Assembly (NCBI RefSeq): GCF_000350225.1
Contig: NW_005179283.1
Location: 124,001 to 188,000, forward strand
Origin: Chondrus crispus
Lineage: Eukaryota; Rhodophyta; Florideophyceae; Gigartinales; Gigartinaceae
Direction: 5' to 3'
Length of the DNA stretch: 64,000 nucleotides
Shown: positions 9,695-20,026 of the stretch, one piece after another
Layout of the letters: every line of letters begins with the position of its first letter
How positions within the stretch are numbered: the stretch's first letter is position 1
Position numbers and translations under genes: made by a program
The notes under the pieces: generated by a model
Database searches by the model: none
Seen by the model: only the letters and a program-made list of their open reading frames with translations
What the model was told of the DNA's origin: nothing

Positions 9695-10817
9695 GGACGG
9701 CTAAATTGTCAATGTACGGCAGAAGAGTGGTGACGGAACTTTGTAGCGATGAGGACAGGTAACTACCTCGGAGAAGCAACTCCTCGTCCTGAAAGCCAAC
9801 GCGTCGGAGGATTTCCAAGTGTACGGCTTGGGCAAAACGTACGGCAAGGGACCAACCCATAGGAATGGCTTTGAGTGCGGGATAGTAAAAGTCGGCTTCC
9901 AAAGTAGAGTCATAGATCGGTCCCCAGATGCGAGGTAAGCCGAAGTAGCGCCATGACCAGCGGGGGGCTCTTAGACGGTTGTACATCTGACTGACATCGG
10001 AAGTGCACGTAGAAAGGGACTGAGACGAATCAAGATGAACTTTCCCGAGCATGTCTGGCGACGGGAGAACAACCGGCGCCAGCTGTTGATTGAAATACAA
10101 ATTCGAACGGCGACCGTCCCATATAACCCGTTGAGGTCCATTCGATTCTTGCGTCTTGGAAATCCCAAAGATATCGTTCTCTTGTACCCCAGATCCCGAC
10201 GCAAACATATGAATCATTCCTGCCGCGTACATACGGCGAAGGAGAGGGACGTAGTCCCCGTCCTTAACGTTGCAGAAAACGGGCAGACCCTTGAGCGCGT
10301 CCGATGACGGCGGACACGCAGCAAGACAGTTCCCGTCCAATACTAAGGACCGTTCATCCATGGGCAGAAGTTGCATGATATCTGCAGTGGCAGCCTCCCC
10401 GGGAGCTGGCAGCGCGACACGCGCTGAAATAAGCTTCTTGGCACGCGCACCCCTGCGAGCAACGTAATCGGGGAGGTGAGGAGGCTCGTCAGCTGCGGCA
10501 AGTGCGTCCGGAAGGCGCACGAAATCAGTAACGGCCTGAGACAGTGTTTGCTTCGCAAGAGCGGGGACGGTGAAGTCCTCTGCGGAGCGATGCATAGTGC
10601 CGCTCCGTAGCCATTCGACGGAACACAACAGTTGGTCCAACACTTCGGGTGCTTGCGGACGAGTTGATTCCAAGGACATATCGATGGCACGGTTGTAGTG
10701 TGATGGCGTTTTTTTAAAGTCTTTTTGCCACAATTTGTTGTTCACCATGACACGATCGATGAAGAGGGAGGCTAAAACCCGAGATTGAAATACCCTGTTG
10801 TAATGAAAATTACGCAC
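9357..10817 (-). CDS. DIRS-like reverse transcriptase with YIDN active site
   Basis: Copies element RNA into cDNA. The 486-residue frame has a long N-terminal extension (about 1-190). Then come RT motif 1-2 (FGISKTQESNGPQRVIWDGRRSN), motif A (TSDVSQMYNRLRAPRWSWRYFGLP), motif B (AIPMGWSLAVRFAQAVH) and motif C, LLPYIDNLAVLG. Motif C is YIDN where most RTs have YxDD. The change is set in good context, so it may be a lineage feature rather than decay. The frame closes before RNase H, which continues in another frame. The upstream ORF1 stops 243 bp away. Confidence 0.75.
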   Translation of the reverse strand: MRNFHYNRVFQSRVLASLFIDRVMVNNKLWQKDFKKTPSHYNRAIDMSLESTRPQAPEVLDQLLCSVEWLRSGTMHRSAEDFTVPALAKQTLSQAVTDFVRLPDALAAADEPPHLPDYVARRGARAKKLISARVALPAPGEAATADIMQLLPMDERSLVLDGNCLAACPPSSDALKGLPVFCNVKDGDYVPLLRRMYAAGMIHMFASGSGVQENDIFGISKTQESNGPQRVIWDGRRSNLYFNQQLAPVVLPSPDMLGKVHLDSSQSLSTCTSDVSQMYNRLRAPRWSWRYFGLPRIWGPIYDSTLEADFYYPALKAIPMGWSLAVRFAQAVHLEILRRVGFQDEELLLRGSYLSSSLQSSVTTLLPYIDNLAVLGTSENAVNTRHQSIKKLLVASGLPVHPGKDQPASSLRSHTVCLGLAVHRTALVTPQSPPYERSFTVYRRLNTQQARHPSGNATLFRALGMAAATPSPFAERAFRTVLSGIP

Positions 10818-11059
10818 AAAATGTAGTGACTTAGAGCAGGTAGCTGTTCCCTGGTATAGTATAGTTCAGCGAGCGCCAAGAGACAAACAAGTGAGCTCTA
10901 GCTCCGAGGGGAGGCGGGAGCGGGGATATGATAGGCTAGATAGAACAAACAAATAGAAAGAAAAATAGAAAAATAAAGCAGAAAATAAAAGGAAAAAGAA
11001 AGGAGCAGGGAACGGAAATGAGCAACAGCACGGGAGCAAGCAAGGAACTCTCGCTTGTG

Positions 11060-11982
11060 CTACTTGGTGTCCGACTTTCTCACGTCGGATTTTGACTTGC
11101 GGAGCAACTTGTACGCTGCAGCGCTACTTCCACCAAACGGCCCCAGAAACAACTTTGTCCCTTCCCACGCTTGCGGCCTTTTGTGGCGTTTGTAGTCTTC
11201 GGCTATACTGAAGAGGACGGTGAGGCGCCGCACAAGGCTCTCAACTGCATCACTCCTCACAGCGAGGGCGGGATGAAGTGAGTCTATGGCAATAATAAGA
11301 TGCTGTCCCATGCTGCTGATCTCGCTCTTGAGAGGACGATCACCAAATTCATCAGACAGCTTACCCAGGGCCCGATTGACCCGATCCTGTAGATCCCCAC
11401 CGTTACGGGTCCAGTGCAATATTTGTGGACCAGTAACTCTCTCGTGAGGCGCGAAGGCGGAAGTGACGAGGCGGTCCTTGTGACTGTAATGCATATCATA
11501 AGCCGCCTTACACTCAGCAATGACCTCAGGCGAGTCAGGGTCCCTGTTTTTTCCCATGAGGAGCTGGCGAATGACCAGCCGCTCCTGATTAAAACCTCGA
11601 GATAATCAATGAGCTCCTCTTTGGTCTTAATTTTCAGGCGATATTGGGATACAGTGCGTGTAAATTCAAGCCCTGTGCTGAGGTGTGTCTGCCACGTACG
11701 AGGGAGGCGCGCAACAAGCGTGTCATATTCCTTGGTCTCATCTGCCGACAGGTCAGATGTGCGAATGAGAGGCTGTGCCAGGGTGTCAGCCACGATCCCA
11801 CCCCCATCTTCACCGCACTCGGGATCTACTTCCACTTCGGAATCAGTACCAGCCGCATGTTCTGCCAGGCGCAATCGGGAGGCCATTGAGTCATCGCGAG
11901 CAGCCCCGGGAGGACCACGCACTCCGTGCTGCGACAAGTGACCTGCCTCCGGCTCGAGACGCTCCCCGCCACCAGTGTCCGT
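11060..11982 (-). pseudogene. DIRS-like ORF1 (gag-like), frameshifted and 5'-truncated
   Basis: The first block (11982 to about 11560) reads from GGGERLEPEAG through DEVEVDPECGEDGGG-like acidic sequence to a helical part (ETKEYDTLVARLPRTWQTHL). The second block (11557-11060, from MGKNRDPDSPEVIAECKAAY to KSDVRKSDTK) is in another frame. Together they give a helical, charged protein of the size and position expected for the DIRS gag-like product. No zinc knuckle is visible. The N-terminus has been replaced by gypsy LTR sequence, so the open frame that continues to 12072 is chimeric. Confidence 0.5.
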
Positions 11983-12622
11983 TGTCGCATAAACACCCCA
12001 CACCCGGCGGAGGGGGTGTTCGCGATGCTCGGCGGAAGACCCCGGATCGGCGTACCGAGGGTCTTGAACCAACCAACGCCACCGGAAGCGGGCCGGTAGC
12101 GGGTGGTAGAGCGTGGTCGGCGGGGACGCGCGCGTAGGCGAGCGGATCGACGCCTCGACGCCCCGGAGCAGTACCGGTTGACGATCCGGTACTGACGGGC
12201 GGAGGCGGATCGCAGCTCGCCGCGGTGTTGCGCGCGTCCACTACCCGCTCGGTGGTCACTACTCGCGGAACGGCGGTGTGAGTAGAGTAAGCTGGGTGGT
12301 CGACCGTCGGTGGAGGGTTGCCTGTCCTGGTCCCCTCTGCCGGCGGTCGCTCCCTATATTTATTGTACAAGTTAATTAACCGTCTACAGTACAGTATGGA
12401 CTGTACTGTAGTCGGCTTACTGTAGACAGTGCGGGCCGGCCCGCACTGTAACGCTGTCAGCCGTCGGGGCTTACAGCACACGTGTGCTACACGTGGGGTA
12501 CACGTGTTAGTGCGCGCGCGCTGTAAGGTATGCGCGCGCACACGCTGTAAGGTCCGTACCTTACAGCGTTAGATCTAATTCTAAATCTAATATATAGTAC
12601 AGTAGTCGGCGGTTATGCTACA
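11983..12622 (-). repeat. Gypsy chromovirus 3' LTR (copy 1)
   Basis: The boundary words are TGTCGCATAAAC at the left and TTATGCTACA at the right, i.e. TG...CA ends. It is closely similar to the LTR at 46359-46984. On the minus strand it follows a polypurine tract (TTTAGGGGGGGCCG) directly, which identifies it as a 3' LTR. It is rich in hairpins, notably the 24-bp palindrome at 12426-12449 and repeated ACACGTGT-type words. Confidence 0.85.
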
Positions 12623-14790
12623 CGGCCCCCCCTAAAGAGGGAACCTCCGCGTTCACAGCAACTCTTCATATCTAGGTCGAGGCCTCCCGTCATCCGTCAG
12701 CCCTCGTCCCCTCTCCTCCCCTGAGTCCTGCTTTCTCTCCGGCTCCCTTCGCTCCCGCGTTCCGCAAAAGTCCAGTGCCGTTACTCCATCTTCTCTCACG
12801 TTTTGTCCTCCTGCGTTACTCTTTCCCATGTCTGTCATGCCCGCTCTCAAAGCGGGGCGGCAGGATGTCGCGCAACAGCGGCGTGACCCAGTCCAACTGC
12901 GCCTCCCGTTTGTCCTCCGCAACTGCCGTTATTTGCATTGGAAGCACACTGGTTGTGTTGTACATTAAGGCTTCGTGGCTCCACCGGTAGGTCACCGAGC
13001 CGAGGAGCATGCCAAAGACCCACCGCAAGAGTTTCGACACTCGTGGTGCTCGCTAGCCTTCGTTTAACCGCCTCGCACTGGATTTGTCGTGCTACTGTAC
13101 GACGCAATCGTAGCGCGGGGTGCGATGTGGTGCGGTCGACGGGAGCAGCCGTCAGTGCGCGAGACGCTTCGGCGCGTTGCGTCATACTAGGTAGCCCTAC
13201 GCTCGAAGCCTCGACTGCCGTGTCCCGCGTCCCGTCTGCCCCAACAGCAACGGGCGCACGGGGTCCTCGTCTGACCATGCTATGCCTATCCCGCTTCGGG
13301 GGCCAGCTCCCTCTTCGGCGTTGCTACCCCACGCCATCGTTTTGCGTAGGGAAGATCTCACCCCCACGTCGCGATCGCCTGTGCCGTCGTTGGCAAGGGC
13401 GACGTCCTTGTGTATCTCCGCGCCGTGCTGACCGTCGCGAAGCGTTTTCGCAATTTGCCCGTACCGGGAGCAAACTTTGCGAACTCGCCCAGTAGAACCG
13501 CTTCGTCGTACGCGACGAGAATTCTCGATCCGCCGGATGCCACGACGGGCAGTGCGATCCTCGTTCCGAGCGCGGTGCGCGTTCCTTGCACCGACCCGAT
13601 GCATCCCTTTCGCCCTTTCGAATCGCGGGCGGTTGGATCGGCGGCTGCTGGAGGGGTCAGTGTTTTCGGTAGCGGTAGCGAGGCGGCCGCTCCCCGGGGT
13701 TGGGAGTCTGAATTCTGTAGTTATCTCTGCGAGGGCAGGAGGAACCCTTGGCGCGATCGGAGGCGCTCCACGCGCAGTCGTGTTCCAAAGTTTGAGGGGT
13801 GACTACAGTTCGTCCCTTCATCCACCTTGGTGTTCCGTGGGGGTTCCACCCGTTGGTAATCGGTGGTTCGTGACACGGCGCACACACTGGTCGAACCCGG
13901 TTGCAGGCGGTCTGTCGTCCTCGTATTATCCCCTTCGTTGGGCCAGGCGAGAGCATGTAGACCTTCCGTCCTGGTGACAACCAACGACGCGCCGTTGATC
14001 TCGTTCGATCGGTAGTTGAGTTCCCGCGGTGTCCACGTTTCCTTGCTCACCGGGGGTGACGCCGCCCGACGCTCGTCGGACCTGGAGTACTCGGGGCATT
14101 GCACGCGCCCCAGAGGTGGATTGTTGCTCGAGATCCGCCGGTAGATCCCGCCGATGTTCTACAATGTGGTTGTTTCGTGGACCCCTTTTTGACGTTCGCC
14201 GATCATGCAAGCATCTGTACCACCTCTCTGTCACGGTCTCCGTCTCTCGGAGCGCCGGTAGCGGGGTGGGGGCGCGGCGGTTCCGCATTCGTTGACAACC
14301 CTGCCTGGCCCCTCCGGGATGTGCGGTGAGGTACGCCACCATCTGAGTCGGGGATAGCGGATTGCGAGGGGGCGGGCCGGTTGCCATGCTGCCTCTCAAA
14401 GCGCAGATGTTGCACAGCGCGTGGGCGGCGGGAAGTTGGTCGCGAACGGCAGCGCATCAGGCAGCGGCGGATGCGCTGGGCGCGGCGCTCGATCGCGCGG
14501 GCGTCTGGCCGAGCTAGCTCTCTTCGACTCGATCATGCGCGTCCCTCTCAGGCAAGGAAGAGGGGAGCGGTGCGCTGTCCGAAGGCCCGTGTACACGTCC
14601 GATGAGTACACAGGCCCCGCGCCGCCGGCCTGCCAGTGTCCGTCCGACCCCTACTGTATGCAGTGTCTACAACGTTTGTTGTGTACAGTATTCCTGCGCG
14701 CGCGTGCGCGTGCACGAAAAGGCACATCCCTGAGTCCTTAATCATCGCCTCCAAAATTTGCAAAAAATGTTTTCCCGCGAAAATCATTTT

Positions 14791-14899
14791 TGCCAAAAAA
14801 TCAACAGCAATGCTCGTGATGGGTGAGCAGTCAAATCACCAGAAATTGTCCAAATTTTCGCGCGAAACCATATTCTGCCAAAAAATCAACAGCAATGCT
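14791..14899 (+). repeat. Local 85-bp tandem duplication
   Basis: The 24-bp word TGCCAAAAAATCAACAGCAA (plus TGCT) is present at 14791-14814 and again at 14876-14899. The upstream sequence is also related (TTTTCCCGCGAAAA against TTTTCGCGCGAAAC), giving two diverged units of about 85 bp. Confidence 0.8.
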
Positions 14900-16107
14900 G
14901 TCGTCGCCGCTCCAAACGGCGGCGAGCTTCTCCACTTCCTTCAGTGACTATGTTCCCATCTCGTCGCGGTTCTACGCCGTCACTGTACGTCAACCGGATC
15001 GTCGCTCTCGTCGTTCTCCCCTGCGCAGGAGTGGTCATGCGTTGGCGGGCACCGTGATAACCCCCCACCGACGGCTAGGTCTGGGGCGCTTCTGTTCGCG
15101 TCCGCGCGCAGTCCGCTTGCGCGTCGTCGCACGGGTCTCACCGGGCATGTTCGCATCCACGTCGTCCTGGCAACTGTCATACGATTGCGTTGGCCCAAGT
15201 GGTCTCCTCGGCAACGAAAAGGGTCTCCTTCTTCGTGGAGCAGTCGGGGCCACCCACCGATGCGGTGCCGAGCGCATGCCTTAGAATCGGTGTCCGACGT
15301 CTCCCTCGGCGTGAATCGTTCACCGCGAACGAGTCACGATTTCGGCACTCGTCCCTTTCGGTCGCGTCGAGTGCTATCGGCTTCTCTTCTACGGAAACTG
15401 TCCTACCGTAACGTCCCCGTGCGGGGGCGTGAGTTCTTATATATGCGCGCTAGCACGGTAGTGCGCAGCTTGACATGGGGTAGTCCGGCCGAACGAGGGA
15501 TAACGAGGCCCTTGACGAATGGATTCCCTCGTATTCGCGCCACAGGGAACGAGTCTCTCGACATGGTCAGGTAATTTATGTAGCCAATCCTTGCCGAGTT
15601 ACCCTCGGAGGGCGAAGTAGGCAGTATATGCGACTAGAGCGGCCGGGCGCCTGGACGCGCTCTTCGGTGGGGTCCCCGCGCTCGCGAGCGAGTCGGGGGT
15701 GACGTGTACGCAGGTTAGGTCGCTCGAGCGCAACCTTGCGCGCCCCTTGTCGTGTTGTGTAGACGTGAGGGCCCGTTGCGGCGACGAGCGTAAGGACGGG
15801 TGAGGACGCGACGGCGCATTTGGAAGCGAGTTGGCGGGCACGAGCGTCCTGCATCTTGGCGACGGAAGTGGGGTCGTATCGCGCCGAGATGATGCGAGCA
15901 CATCACATCGTGCGTACCCCAATTGCGTACTGGGAGCGTGTTGCCCAAACGTCGATTGCTTGTGTCGCGCGCGTCTTGTACGCATACGTACTGCACGTTT
16001 TTTTTCGCTCGCGCATCGGATCTCGGATCCCGTGTGTACTTGTCACTGCCCACGCGCGCGCACTTAACGATCGCATGTGGTCGCTGCTGGTCTGGTCCCT
16101 TCCCTCA

Positions 16108-16345
16108 GGGGTCGTCCCCTCCTGCGCAGTACGGACTGCCCCAGGCCTTCGAGTCGCGTTCGGAAAACATCCATCACTTCGGCTTGATGGTCTTACAGCG
16201 CGCTGGTGTTTCTCATCGCCTCATCGATCACCGCGAGGGTCGTTCCCCCTCGAGCAGTACAGACTGCCTGGGGCTAATGCGTTACGCGTTCGGTAAGTGT
16301 CGATCCCTTCGGCTTGATGTTCTTCCCTGCTCGCAATCATTGTGC
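16108..16345 (+). repeat. Two-unit tandem repeat in the gypsy 3' region
   Basis: Two units about 128 bp apart share GGGTCGTYCCC, GCAGTACRGACTGCC, CGCGTTCGG and CTTCGGCTTGATG. The same arrangement is kept in copy 2 at about 38430-38680, so the duplication predates both insertions. Confidence 0.7.
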
Positions 16346-16688
16346 TGTACTCTGTTTGTAGACGCCGGAATTGCAACGGCTTCGTGAGTATAGCGCACCG
16401 GCGCATGTCGTGGTGTTCGTTGGGAGGTCGTATCCTCCCTCCTTTCACTTGACGTCCCAGGGCTACTGTTCGTGACACAGTACGCCCTGTCTCACGACCC
16501 GCCTCTCGTCGGTGATGGCGGTTCGTGTCGCGTGGACTTGCGTTGTCCGTGCGTCGACTGGACATCCCATGCTTCCCCGAAGTTGGTCGGCCACCCTCGT
16601 TGTGTCCTTGCGTAGACCCCCGCCCTTTCCGACGGCGAAGGGGGGGTTTAATTATTCCGGTCGACGGAGCGGTTGAGGGGCCCCCTCC

Positions 16689-18263
16689 TTAAGAGTGAAC
16701 GTCCGCGTTCACTTCGGAGTTAAGGTCCCTCCCCGTGCGTCTTCGAAGACGCAGCGCATATCGAGACACCAATTCTTCGGGGATGTGGGTGCGTGCCGTC
16801 CAAGTGGGTTGGTCGTAGTCCGCCCACTTCATGAGGAACTCCGTTGTTCCGTCTTCCATCTCTCGATGCTTGAGTAGCCTCTCCACGGCGTACTCTGTTC
16901 CCTCCCTGACCTTGTCGGCAAGGTCACGCGGGGTCGTCGTGCTCATCCGTGGCACGTCCATCGGCGGGGGCGCGTACACGCAGCGGTCTGCGGACACCCG
17001 CTCGGTGACGCCATCACGATGGATTGTGATGGTTCGACGATCGTTGGCGAGGACACGGTACGGCCCCACGGCGGGCGAGGCGAGCTTGTTAGACGTCTTG
17101 TCCCCGTCGGTGGGGTTCAGGTAGATGAAGTTACCTGGCTCGAGACGTGTGTTAACCGTTCGAACGCGCTTACCGAAGTCGCGTTTGTAACGGGCTTGCG
17201 TTCGTCGCAAGCTCCCGTAGGCCTTCTGGATCGTCGCGTCCAGGGTCTTGAGGAACTCCGCACGCTGCGTTCCCCTATCGGCAGGTGGAACGTCCCCGTC
17301 GGTTCGTCGAAGAGAAAACTCCGGCGGGGGCCGGCTGAGCACGAGCTCAAACGGGGTCGTTCGTGTGGTTTGGTGTACGTGGGAGTTATATGCGTACGTT
17401 AACGGTCCCACGTACACGTCCCAGTCGTCTTGATGCTCGTTCACGTAATTGCGGAGCATCGCCGCAATCGTTCGGTTATAGCGTTCCACCTGGCCGTTCG
17501 TCTGAGGGTGGTACGCTGACGTATAAAGGTTCGTAATTCCAAGCACTCGGCATGTGCTTTGGAAGAACTTTGCGTTGAACTGCGGTCCGTTATCCGACAG
17601 TAGCGAGCGTGGGACGCCGTACTTAAAGACCCACGGTTCGCAAAACGCCACTGCGACAGTGTAGGCGGTTACCGTCCGCAGTGCGACGACCTGCGTTAAC
17701 TTCGTAAAGCGGTCGGTGATTACCAGGAGGAATCGTTTCCCTGCCTTGGTCTTTGGGAGCGGCCCCAGTATATCGATCGCGAGACTCTCCAACGGCTGCG
17801 TCGCCGGAAACAACCTTAATCGGTTTAGGTGTTTCCGAAGCTTGACGCGGTTCATCGCACAGGTTCGACAACCTCGTACGGTCGACGCGACGTCCGCGGC
17901 CAAGTGTGGCCAGTAGTACTCGCGACGGAGCGCGTAGTACATGCGGTTCTGCCCTGGATGCCCGGCGATGGCAGGGTTATGGCAGAGCCACAGCAACCGG
18001 GCGCGTAGAGTCCGAGGAACCACCACCTGTACGATATCAGGGTCGAAGAGGTGTCTCCGTTTGAGCACCCCTTGGTGGTCCTCGAAGAACGCGGAGTCCC
18101 GGGACTCTGACTGTCGTGCCAATACCGTTTGGCACAAGTCATCCACGCGTTGTTCCTCGGCTATCTCCTCTATCGTAAGAGGGGCCGGCAGGTCGTCCTG
18201 CGGAGGGGCGACCTGGGAACCGGACGTACCGGCTTCGAAGTCTTGGGCGCGATCGAGGTCCAC
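16689..18263 (-). CDS. Gypsy integrase with C-terminal chromodomain (524 aa, intact)
   Basis: Inserts element cDNA. It contains the zinc-binding HHCC module (HNPAIAGHPG then CRTCAMN, about residues 95-140), the DDE core with Asp in SLAIDILGP, Asp in LLSDNGPQF and Glu in HPQTNGQVERYNR (about 165-275), and a GPYRVL-type beta-barrel tail (about 400). A chromodomain follows at about 445-500 (YAVERLLKHREMEDGTTEF then KWADYDQPTW). The chromodomain places it in the chromovirus lineage and suggests targeting to modified histones. The frame starts after a TAA that separates it from the RNase H part at 18270. Copy 2 carries the same region broken by several mutations, so this copy gives the clean reading. 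Confidence 0.9.
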   Translation of the reverse strand: MDLDRAQDFEAGTSGSQVAPPQDDLPAPLTIEEIAEEQRVDDLCQTVLARQSESRDSAFFEDHQGVLKRRHLFDPDIVQVVVPRTLRARLLWLCHNPAIAGHPGQNRMYYALRREYYWPHLAADVASTVRGCRTCAMNRVKLRKHLNRLRLFPATQPLESLAIDILGPLPKTKAGKRFLLVITDRFTKLTQVVALRTVTAYTVAVAFCEPWVFKYGVPRSLLSDNGPQFNAKFFQSTCRVLGITNLYTSAYHPQTNGQVERYNRTIAAMLRNYVNEHQDDWDVYVGPLTYAYNSHVHQTTRTTPFELVLSRPPPEFSLRRTDGDVPPADRGTQRAEFLKTLDATIQKAYGSLRRTQARYKRDFGKRVRTVNTRLEPGNFIYLNPTDGDKTSNKLASPAVGPYRVLANDRRTITIHRDGVTERVSADRCVYAPPPMDVPRMSTTTPRDLADKVREGTEYAVERLLKHREMEDGTTEFLMKWADYDQPTWTARTHIPEELVSRYALRLRRRTGRDLNSEVNADVHS

Positions 18264-18272
18264 GGCGTCGAA

Positions 18273-18737
18273 TTACTCGTTCTTTGCCCAGAAGGCTTCG
18301 GGTTCTTCTAGAGCAGGGGCTTCGTCGTCGCCCCTCGGCTCGTCGCGCGCTCGGGCGCGCAATTTCCTTCGGGATGTCGTTCGGTTCCTTGTAATCACGA
18401 AGACGTGGTTGGCCTCGTGGTCGCAGCTCGCGGTGCATACGTGGTCCGCGAGCTCATCCGAGACATCACGAAAGGTCGTGCACGTGTCGTAGGTGGGGAA
18501 GTCGTTGTCCACCTCGACAGCCGGGCGAGGGTCGTCGGCGACCTTCGGTGATACGAGGCGTGACAGAGCGTCGGGGATGTGGTGCACGCGCCCGGGGCGG
18601 TACTGAATGGTGAAATCGTATTCAGCCAGACGTAGCCGCCACCGGGTGAGTCTTCCAGAGCTCTCGGTCAGGGACATGAGCCACCTCAGGGCGTCGTGAT
18701 CCGTTCGGACGGTGAACTTCGTGCCCTCGACGTACAA
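18273..18737 (-). pseudogene. Gypsy RNase H C-terminal part and linker, truncated
   Basis: Begins inside RNase H (VEGTKFTVRTDHDALRWL) and runs through YDFTIQYRPGRVHHIPDALSR, the usual end of the domain, into an acidic linker (about 60-150) rich in Asp and Glu. It then meets TAA before the integrase frame resumes. The upstream RT is lost at the 18737 junction, so no function is expected. Confidence 0.8.
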
Positions 18738-19027
18738 CAGTGATTGGTTATTAAAAAGATTTTTCCTTCTTAAAAAGAACTGCGTTTGAATATTGCCTAA
18801 GCCGAATTTAAGCCTATTTATGGCTTTTATACACAGGTCGCCAATTCGGGAAAGTATATTTATTCTTTGCGCACTGCAGCAAAGTGTGTAATTTTTGTGA
18901 AACTGTAAAATTCACGGTTTCAAAGAGTGAATAATTCCTTGGAGTCATGATGTAGATCAATCTCCTCTACCTTTATGTCGATGAACTACAGATTCGACAA
19001 TCTTGACCCATGAAGTGCGGAGGCAAT
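18738..19027. other. AT-rich spacer between gypsy copy 1 and inverted arm A
   Basis: No gene is recognised. Base composition drops sharply from the GC-rich gypsy. The left edge is the truncation point of the element and the right edge is the start of homology to arm B. Confidence 0.5.
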
Positions 19028-19311
19028 GTCGCAGAAAGAGATCGCATATAGCTGGCATTTCAGAGATGCCAGCTATATGCAATCTCGCAGTCAGTCGAGC
19101 ACATGATGCTCGGCAAGCGCTCGAGGAGGTGCTACACGGCAGTCCGATGGAGGTCTTGATGGGGCAAAAACTCCTTTACGTTCGACCGCGAGGGGTGCAC
19201 AAAGGAGCAGCAGTGGCTGAAGTGTTGAGACGCTTCGATGTCGAGGGTGAGGCGCCGGACTGGGTTTGTTCTATTGGTGACGACCTAACCGATGAAGACA
19301 TGTTTAAATAA
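19028..19311 (+). pseudogene. Trehalose-6-phosphate phosphatase C-terminal fragment (copy A)
   Basis: The enzyme removes phosphate from trehalose 6-phosphate. Only the end of the HAD-type phosphatase is present: ARQALEEVLHGSPMEV, LLYVRPRGVHKGAAV with the conserved Lys-Gly, and the signature CSIGDDLTDEDMFK followed by TAA. Arm B carries the more usual GDDRTDEDMF and extends further upstream into the gene. No start or catalytic DxD is present here, so it is a dead fragment. Confidence 0.75.
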
Positions 19312-19518
19312 ATATATCGCAATGCTGACGGGAAGAATATTAGTGTTCACACATGTACAGTTGAACGGAAGAGCACTTCAGCCAATTATTACGTACAGCA
19401 TGTTGATGAAGTGCGTGACTAGTTGGAAAGGCTCACACAAGTAGATGTAAATTCGCCTTGATGGGGCATAAAATATTTGTATAGGAAGAAGACATCGCAT
19501 CTTCTCAGAGCCTGTCGC

Positions 19519-20026
19519 TTAATGTTTTAGTCTCGGCCTTGCCTCCCTCCTCTCACTCCGTCGCTTGCTCGTGCACACATTGTTCGGATCGTCTAGCCTG
19601 TTTGGCAGCCAACCGTTAACAGTTCGACCCCTTTCCACATCTACCAGAATGCGATGGCCTCCTGACCTCATCCAGTTCGCTTCTCGCTATGCAATCTTCA
19701 TATCGCGTTCTCGTTCAAACTCAACAAATGCGTAGTCTCTCAAAACTCCCTCTCGATCTAGTGGCATAACAGTTGCCACAGGGCCATATGCCTCGAATGC
19801 ATCCTGCAATGACCTCTTCACCATAGTAAAGGGCAGATTAGCAGCAAAGAGCGTGCAATACGCAGTTTTTGTCTTCGCAGAATCGTCGCTTTTTGGGTCC
19901 CACTGGTCTCCTCTCGTTTTTAACGATTTCCGAGGCCTTCTTCAACGCGGCGTTCCAAACACGCCGCCTTCTTTGAGCAGGTGTTTTAAAGGGTGTCTCC
20001 GGCTTGCTCTCACTTTCATCAGCCAT
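19519..20026 (-). pseudogene. U1 snRNP 70K-like RRM gene (copy A), stop in the RRM
   Basis: U1-70K binds U1 snRNA loop I and helps define 5' splice sites. The frame starts MADESESKPETPFKTPAQRR, matching the basic region before the RRM. After a frame change at a run of A (about 19930) it continues QWDPKSDDSAKTKTAYCTLF and AANLPF, then RDYAFVEFERERDM (RNP1) and GGHRILVDVERGRTVNGW. The last motif is the family's hallmark VDVERGRTV segment. A TAG at 19687-19689 interrupts the RRM. The gene is short and ends in a small RS-like basic tail (SKRRSERREARPRLKH). Arm B holds an independent broken copy. Confidence 0.8.

Larger units (their letters stand above)
7516..11982 (-). mobile_element. DIRS-like retroelement, interrupted by a gypsy LTR
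   Basis: In minus-strand order there is a gag-like ORF (11982-11060), a reverse transcriptase ORF (10817-9357), RNase H (9694-8477) and a tyrosine recombinase (8751-7516). This order and the overlapping RNase H/recombinase frames are characteristic of DIRS-type elements, which integrate by recombinase rather than DDE integrase. The 5' part is lost where a gypsy LTR begins at 11983. A purine-rich, A-rich tract at about 10940-11010 separates the gag-like ORF from the RT. Confidence 0.75.
12623..16680. other. 4-kb GC-rich 3' region of gypsy copy 1, no recognised protein
   Basis: This stretch lies between the integrase stop and the 3' LTR. Open frames exist on both strands and overlap heavily, as expected in GC-rich DNA, and none matches a family I recognise. 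The sequence around the integrase stop (GTGAACGCGGACGTTC plus a polypurine tract, about 16680-16700) is partly repeated at 12625-12655 next to the LTR. From about 16005 to 16680 it is shared with copy 2 (38335-39010). The rest has no counterpart in this window. Confidence 0.5.
11983..18737 (-). mobile_element. Ty3/gypsy chromovirus copy 1, 5'-truncated
   Basis: Runs from the 3' LTR (11983-12622) through a long non-coding 3' region to the integrase-chromodomain ORF and the end of RNase H. Homology to copy 2 stops at 18737, after which unrelated AT-rich sequence starts. Gag, protease and RT are missing. It interrupts the DIRS-like element, so it is the younger insertion. No target duplication can be read because the 5' end is lost. 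Confidence 0.75.

Noticed and set aside
7719..9704. Plus-strand frames across the DIRS-like element
   Set aside because: They are shadows of the minus-strand RT, RNase H and recombinase genes.
12653..14796. Many open frames of 60-185 codons on both strands
   Set aside because: GC-rich DNA gives overlapping chance frames; compositions are Arg/Pro/Ser-rich and no motif or start context supports any of them.
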